Part shown: positions 14,043 through 17,624 of the stretch, piece by piece
Position numbering within the stretch: position 1 is the first letter of the stretch
Layout of the letters: each line of letters opens with the position of its first letter
Assembly (NCBI GenBank): GCA_902525995.1
Contig: CABZJG010000014.1
Coordinates: forward strand, 1-17,624
Length of the DNA: 17,624 nucleotides
Direction of reading: 5' to 3'
Source: Paracoccaceae bacterium
Lineage (GTDB): Bacteria; Pseudomonadota; Alphaproteobacteria; Rhodobacterales; Rhodobacteraceae
The notes under the pieces: generated by a model
Seen by the model: only the letters and a program-made list of their open reading frames with translations
The model's database searches: none
Told to the model about the DNA's origin: nothing
Made by a program: the position numbers and the translations under genes

Positions 14043-15389
14043 ATGTACATTTCTGACGCCTATCGTTCACAGATCAAAAAAATGATAACCCTCGGTGCCC
14101 CTTTGGCGGCCGGTTACATTGTGCATGTCTCAATCGGCGTGACAGATACCATTATGCTGGGCCGTTATTCGGTCGATGCTTTGGCCGCAGTTGTATTGGG
14201 CCACACATATTTTTTTGTCTTTTTTATTGTTGGCGGTGGGTTTGGTCATGCGGTGATGCCCTTGGTCGCCAGTGCCGTTTCCAGCGGGGATGATCTGCAA
14301 ATTCGGCGGGTAACACGGATGGGGCTTTGGTTATCGGCAGCCTTTTCAATCATTTTTCTCGGTAGCTTCTGGTTTTCCTCGGCGGTCTTGCAGCTGCTAG
14401 GACAGGACCCGTCTTTATCGTTGGTGGCGCAAGGCTATCTTAGGGTTGTTGGTTTTGCCCTCTTCCCTGCGCTGATGGTGATTGTGATCAAATCCTATCT
14501 GTCAGCGCTTGAGTTGATGTGTGCCGTCCTGCTGATCACGCTGGGTGGCTTCATTATAAATATTCCACTGAATTATTGTTTGATCTTTGGCAATTGGGGC
14601 GCGCCAGAACTTGGGGTGCAAGGTGCGGCCATTGCTTCGCTGGTTGTCAATATCTTTATGGCCCTTGGCGTTGCACTCTATGCGCAGTGGGTGCTGCCCG
14701 CGCAACAGATCTTTGCCCGTTTGTGGCATCCGGATTGGAGCGCTATGGTGAAAGTGGCAAAACTTGGCGCGCCCATAGGAGCGACCAGCTTTGCCGAGGT
14801 CGGATTGTTTTCTGGCGCCTCGTTAATGATGGGATGGCTGGGCACAGTGCCCTTGGCCGCCCATGGGGTAGCTTTGCAACTGACCAGCCTGGCTTTTGTG
14901 GTTCATGTGGGCCTGTCCGGTGCGGCCACTATTCTGGTGGGCAAAGCTTATGGCCGCCAAGAGAAAACCACATTGCGCCAAGTGTCCATTGCGGCCTTTG
15001 CGCTGTCAATGGTCTTTGCTACCCTGACCGCTATTGCCTATGTGACAATCCCAGCCCCCTTGCTGGCTGCCTTTATTGATGCTGCAGATCCGGCTTTTGA
15101 CCAGATTATTTTTTACGGCAGCGCGCTTTTATTGATGTCGGCATTGTTTCAGGTTGTGGATGCAGCGCAGGTCATGGGCCTGGGATTTTTGCGCGGGATA
15201 CAGGACACTGCAGTTCCGATGGCCATGGCCGTGGTCAGCTACTGGATCATCGGATTGCCGATTGCCTATATCTTTTGTTTTATCTTCGACTGGGGCGGGC
15301 CGGGGTTATGGGCGGGCTTGGCGGTTGGGCTTGCAGCCGCAGCGGTGATGATGCTTGCGCGGTTTTTGCTGTTGTTAAAGCGGCTCTAG
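14043..15389 (+). CDS. MATE-family efflux transporter (NorM-like)
   Basis: This is an inner-membrane antiporter of the multidrug and toxin extrusion family, exporting cationic or hydrophobic compounds against Na+ or H+. The 448-residue length and about 12 hydrophobic helices in two homologous halves are normal. The first half opens with ITLGAPLAAGYIVHVSIGVTDTIMLGRYSVDALAAVVLG, the MATE signature with its TDTIMLG segment. The second half has KLGAPIGATSFAEVGLFSGASLMMGWLG and the later HVGLSGAATILVGKAYGR. The substrate is unknown. AAGG about seven bases before ATG 14043 supports the start. The strong terminator just upstream means the gene needs either a promoter within 14000-14035 or anti-termination. 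It converges with the aspartate aminotransferase gene, with 15 bases between. Confidence 0.93.
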   Translation: MYISDAYRSQIKKMITLGAPLAAGYIVHVSIGVTDTIMLGRYSVDALAAVVLGHTYFFVFFIVGGGFGHAVMPLVASAVSSGDDLQIRRVTRMGLWLSAAFSIIFLGSFWFSSAVLQLLGQDPSLSLVAQGYLRVVGFALFPALMVIVIKSYLSALELMCAVLLITLGGFIINIPLNYCLIFGNWGAPELGVQGAAIASLVVNIFMALGVALYAQWVLPAQQIFARLWHPDWSAMVKVAKLGAPIGATSFAEVGLFSGASLMMGWLGTVPLAAHGVALQLTSLAFVVHVGLSGAATILVGKAYGRQEKTTLRQVSIAAFALSMVFATLTAIAYVTIPAPLLAAFIDAADPAFDQIIFYGSALLLMSALFQVVDAAQVMGLGFLRGIQDTAVPMAMAVVSYWIIGLPIAYIFCFIFDWGGPGLWAGLAVGLAAAAVMMLARFLLLLKRL

Positions 15390-15404
15390 CTTACCCTTTC
15401 AGGC

Positions 15405-16607
15405 TCAGTTGAGTGATGCACAGAAATCCGCAATGCGTTTGCAGGCGTCCTTTAGCAAGTCATCCGAGGTGGCATAGCTTACACGAAAGTTCGGCGACAG
15501 ACCAAAGGCCGCGCCAAAAACCACAGCGACACCGGTTTCTTCGAGCAACTGCATGGCAAAGTCTTCGTCCGTGGCAATCACATGGCCTTTTGACGTACGT
15601 TTGCCAATAAGCCCCGCGATAGAAGGATAGACATAGAACGCGCCCTCGGGCATCGGGCATGTTATGCCGTCGATGGCGTTTAGGGCCGCCACCATAAGAT
15701 TTCGGCGGCGCACAAACGTATCATTGTTGTCTGCTAGGAAATCCTGTTGCCCGGTCAGCGCCTCGAGCGCAGCCCACTGGCTAATTGACGATGGGTTCGA
15801 GGTGCTTTGACTTTGCACTTTTCGCATCGCGGCAATCAGCGGCGCTGGCCCGCCGGCATAGCCAATGCGCCAGCCGGTCATGGCATAAGCTTTGGACACG
15901 CCGTTACAGGTCAGCGTGCGCTCATAAAGCTGTGGTTCAACCTGCGCGGGGGTGCAAAAGCGAAATCCGTCAAAGGCCAGATGTTCATACATATCATCGC
16001 TCATCACCCAGACGTGGGGAAAGTCGAGCAGCACATCCGTTAAGGCGCGCAATTCGTCTTCGCTATACCCTGCGCCTGTGGGGTTTGAGGGCGAATTAAA
16101 AATAAACCATTTAGTGGCGCTGCTGAGCGCGGTGCGCAAATCACTTGCAGTCAGTTTATAGTTATTTTCCGCGCGGGTTTCGGCAATCACTGGTGTGCCG
16201 CCCGCAAGTAGCACCATATCAGGGTAGCTCACCCAATAGGGCGCGGGGATCACCACCTCATCTTCGGGGTTCAGCGTGGCCATCAATGCATTATAGAGAA
16301 TCTGTTTGCCGCCAGTGCCGACCGAGATTTGCTTGGGCGTATAGCTTAGGTCATTATCGCGGGCAAACTTATCGCAAATCGCGGCTTTCAACTCGGGCAT
16401 GCCATCAGGCGGTGTATATTTGGTTTTCCCTGCCTCAATGGCGGCGATGGCCGCAGCTTTGATGTGGTCCGGGGTGTCGAAATCTGGCTCGCCGGCGCTG
16501 AGGCTGATAATATCGCGTCCCTCTTGGCGCAGCGAACTGGCCAGAGATGACATAGCAATGGTGGGCGACGGTTTTATGCGCGCAAGGCCGGTTGAAAGAA
16601 CAGACAT
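15405..16607 (-). CDS. aatA: Aspartate/prephenate-type aminotransferase (class Ib)
   Basis: This is a cytosolic PLP enzyme that exchanges amino groups between aspartate and 2-oxoglutarate; the Ib subgroup often also acts on prephenate. The 400 residues are exactly typical. Motifs in order are ISLSAGEPDFDTPDHIKAAA, YTPPDGMPELK, the Asn in NSPSNPTGAGYS, the PLP aspartate in SDDMYEHL, Lys239 in NGVSKAYAMTGWRIGYAGGP and the substrate-binding Arg375 in FRVSYATSDDLL. I chose ATG 16607 (MSVLSTGLARIKPSPTIAMS) because family proteins begin there and AGG lies eight bases upstream. In-frame extensions to 16643 or 16667 add non-conserved residues. It is divergent from the XRE regulator across 83 bases. 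The symbol is by similarity; roseobacters carry several paralogues. Confidence 0.92.
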   Translation of the reverse strand: MSVLSTGLARIKPSPTIAMSSLASSLRQEGRDIISLSAGEPDFDTPDHIKAAAIAAIEAGKTKYTPPDGMPELKAAICDKFARDNDLSYTPKQISVGTGGKQILYNALMATLNPEDEVVIPAPYWVSYPDMVLLAGGTPVIAETRAENNYKLTASDLRTALSSATKWFIFNSPSNPTGAGYSEDELRALTDVLLDFPHVWVMSDDMYEHLAFDGFRFCTPAQVEPQLYERTLTCNGVSKAYAMTGWRIGYAGGPAPLIAAMRKVQSQSTSNPSSISQWAALEALTGQQDFLADNNDTFVRRRNLMVAALNAIDGITCPMPEGAFYVYPSIAGLIGKRTSKGHVIATDEDFAMQLLEETGVAVVFGAAFGLSPNFRVSYATSDDLLKDACKRIADFCASLN

Positions 16608-16690
16608 CGGGGAACCTGTTTGTAGTTTGGTTTGGTTTGTCATAGGCTCTGCGCCACACAGGATCAAGATAATATAGGTTAGGGAATTTT

Positions 16691-17086
16691 ATGACGGATG
16701 CAGCATTCGATTGGTACGGCCCCGATACAGCAACATTTGGGGATCGGTTGGCGGCTGCACGTGATGCGACCAGCATGACACAGCAGCAGCTGGCAAAGCG
16801 CTTGGGGATTAAAGTGGCAACCCTTAAGGCGTGGGAAGGCGATCTTTCCGAGCCGCGCGCCAATCGCTTGTCAATGCTTGCAGGCTTGCTGAATGTGTCA
16901 ATCACCTGGCTGATCAACGGCGAGGGCGAAGGGGTGGATAGCCCTGAGGAAACGCCTGAGATAAGCCAAGAGATGAGTGATCTTTTGATAGAAATGAGAA
17001 CCCTTAAATCCACTCTCAAAGAATCGTCTGATCGCCTTGGCCGGTTGGAAAAGCAGCTTCGCCAAAAGCTTAAGGATGCAGTATGA
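16691..17086 (+). CDS. XRE-family helix-turn-helix regulator with C-terminal coiled coil
   Basis: This is a 131-residue DNA-binding protein. The Cro/C1-type HTH spans about 16-75, with FGDRLAAARDATSMTQQQLAKRLGIKVATLKAWEGDLSEPRANRLSMLAGLLNVS in the classical five-helix order. Residues 92-128 form a charged heptad-like helix (SDLLIEMRTLKSTLKESSDRLGRLEKQL), probably a dimerisation coiled coil. Target genes are unknown. AGGGA six bases before ATG 16691 supports the start. Its stop overlaps the sdhE start (ATGA), so the two are translationally coupled. Confidence 0.9.
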   Translation: MTDAAFDWYGPDTATFGDRLAAARDATSMTQQQLAKRLGIKVATLKAWEGDLSEPRANRLSMLAGLLNVSITWLINGEGEGVDSPEETPEISQEMSDLLIEMRTLKSTLKESSDRLGRLEKQLRQKLKDAV

Positions 17087-17349
17087 GCGAGGCGCGGCAG
17101 ACGCGGCTTAAGCGGCTCAAGATGCGCTCCATGCGGCGCGGGATTAAAGAAATGGATTTGATCCTGTCGCGGTTTGCCGATGACTGTCTTTTGCAAATGA
17201 CAGCTGACGCGCTTGATACTTATGAAGATTTTCTTCAGGAAAATGATCAAGACCTGTACCAATGGGTCTCGGGTCAGCGCCCTTCTGCGCCGCAATTTCA
17301 GGCACTTGTAGAAGATATAAAAGCGCATATTTCTAGCAGGCCACGCTAA
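17083..17349 (+). CDS. sdhE: FAD assembly factor SdhE (succinate dehydrogenase assembly factor 2)
   Basis: SdhE helps attach FAD covalently to the flavoprotein subunit of succinate dehydrogenase in the cytosol. It has 88 residues, as expected. The conserved RGxxE motif is RGIKE at 19-23, in SMRRGIKEMDLILSRFAD. The following five-helix character, with DTYEDFLQENDQDLYQWVSGQ, matches the family. ATG 17083 overlaps the stop of the XRE gene by four bases, and AAGGA inside the upstream gene is a suitable ribosome site. The sdh genes are not in the window, which is common. Confidence 0.95.
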   Translation: MSEARQTRLKRLKMRSMRRGIKEMDLILSRFADDCLLQMTADALDTYEDFLQENDQDLYQWVSGQRPSAPQFQALVEDIKAHISSRPR

Positions 17350-17420
17350 TTTTTTGGATTTAACCAATTATTTGGGTTTATGCGGCAGTCTTTGATCAAC
17401 AGCGATCATAGGAGACGGCA

Positions 17421-17624
17421 ATGAATGTTCCAAGCGCAGTGACAGCCCCCAAGGAAACAGCATTTATGAGTGGCTATCTTGACGCCCTCGCGATGGTTGA
17501 ACGATTACACCGTCTGCTGCTGGATGTGATTAAAGATGAATTCGAGCGGGTGGGCGCGTTGGAAATAAATGCAGTGCAGGCACTGCTGTTGTTTAACGTT
17601 GGCGAAAATGAGCTGACCGCAGGT
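17421..17624 (+). CDS. MarR-family transcriptional regulator (C-terminus beyond window)
   Basis: The first 68 residues are visible, from MNVPSAVTAPKETAFMSGYL to LLFNVGENELTAG, open at the window end. The opening helix ALAMVERLHRLLLDVIKDEFERVG and the next segment, INAVQALLLFNVGENELTAG, match the dimerisation helix and first HTH helices of winged-helix MarR proteins. From memory it is closest to the LdtR-like group widespread in alphaproteobacteria, where LdtR of Liberibacter controls an L,D-transpeptidase; this assignment is tentative. AGGAG six bases before the ATG supports the start. It lies 71 bases after sdhE in the same direction and may be co-transcribed. Confidence 0.85.
   Translation, partial: MNVPSAVTAPKETAFMSGYLDALAMVERLHRLLLDVIKDEFERVGALEINAVQALLLFNVGENELTAG

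Noticed and set aside
16435..17367. Leftward 310-codon open frame across xre, sdhE and the start of aatA
   Set aside because: It lies opposite three well-supported genes and has low-complexity shadow-frame composition.

Overview
The window looks like chromosomal, mostly housekeeping DNA from an alphaproteobacterium of the Rhodobacterales (roseobacter) type. The reasons are the gene content and protein character: a roseobacter-type DUF6280 protein beside efp, an alphaproteobacterial LolD with an Ala-start Walker A, a histidinol-phosphate-aminotransferase-like enzyme beside lolCD, a topoisomerase IV (not gyrase) B subunit, and an XRE regulator overlapping sdhE followed by a MarR-type regulator. 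Base composition appears moderate for the group, with AT-rich islands between genes. Genus and species cannot be fixed from sequence reading alone. No tRNA, rRNA, insertion sequence, phage gene or CRISPR array was seen.

Layout. At the left edge a partial DUF6280 gene runs leftward, back to back with efp. Next come ygfZ (leftward), a family 2 glycosyltransferase (rightward), and the lipoprotein-release pair lolC-lolD (leftward, overlapping by 8 bases). Two PLP aminotransferase genes then face each other tail to tail and overlap by 12 bases: a HisC-like enzyme and a class V alanine/serine-glyoxylate-type enzyme. The latter is divergent from an Ldh-family 2-hydroxyacid dehydrogenase gene that carries a one-base frameshift near 8129.

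The middle (8.4-11.3 kb) is more accessory. It holds a CueR-type copper regulator divergent from a DUF4396 membrane protein, with a textbook MerR-family promoter (TTGACC, 19-base spacer, TATATC, central dyad) between them. A hotdog thioesterase, an epoxide-hydrolase/dehalogenase-like alpha/beta hydrolase and a YdcZ-type small membrane protein follow.

The right part holds parE, then a 723-base non-coding stretch, then a MATE exporter, an aspartate aminotransferase, and the xre-sdhE-marR run that is cut by the window end. The non-coding stretch contains a 17-base tandem duplication, a 15-bp hairpin, a GC-rich foldable segment and a very strong intrinsic terminator only 32 bases before the MATE start. 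It is the least explained part of the window and may hold a small RNA or an attenuating leader.

I did not see a clearly new multi-gene system. The best leads are the putative copper-controlled DUF4396 protein and the structured DNA between parE and the MATE gene.
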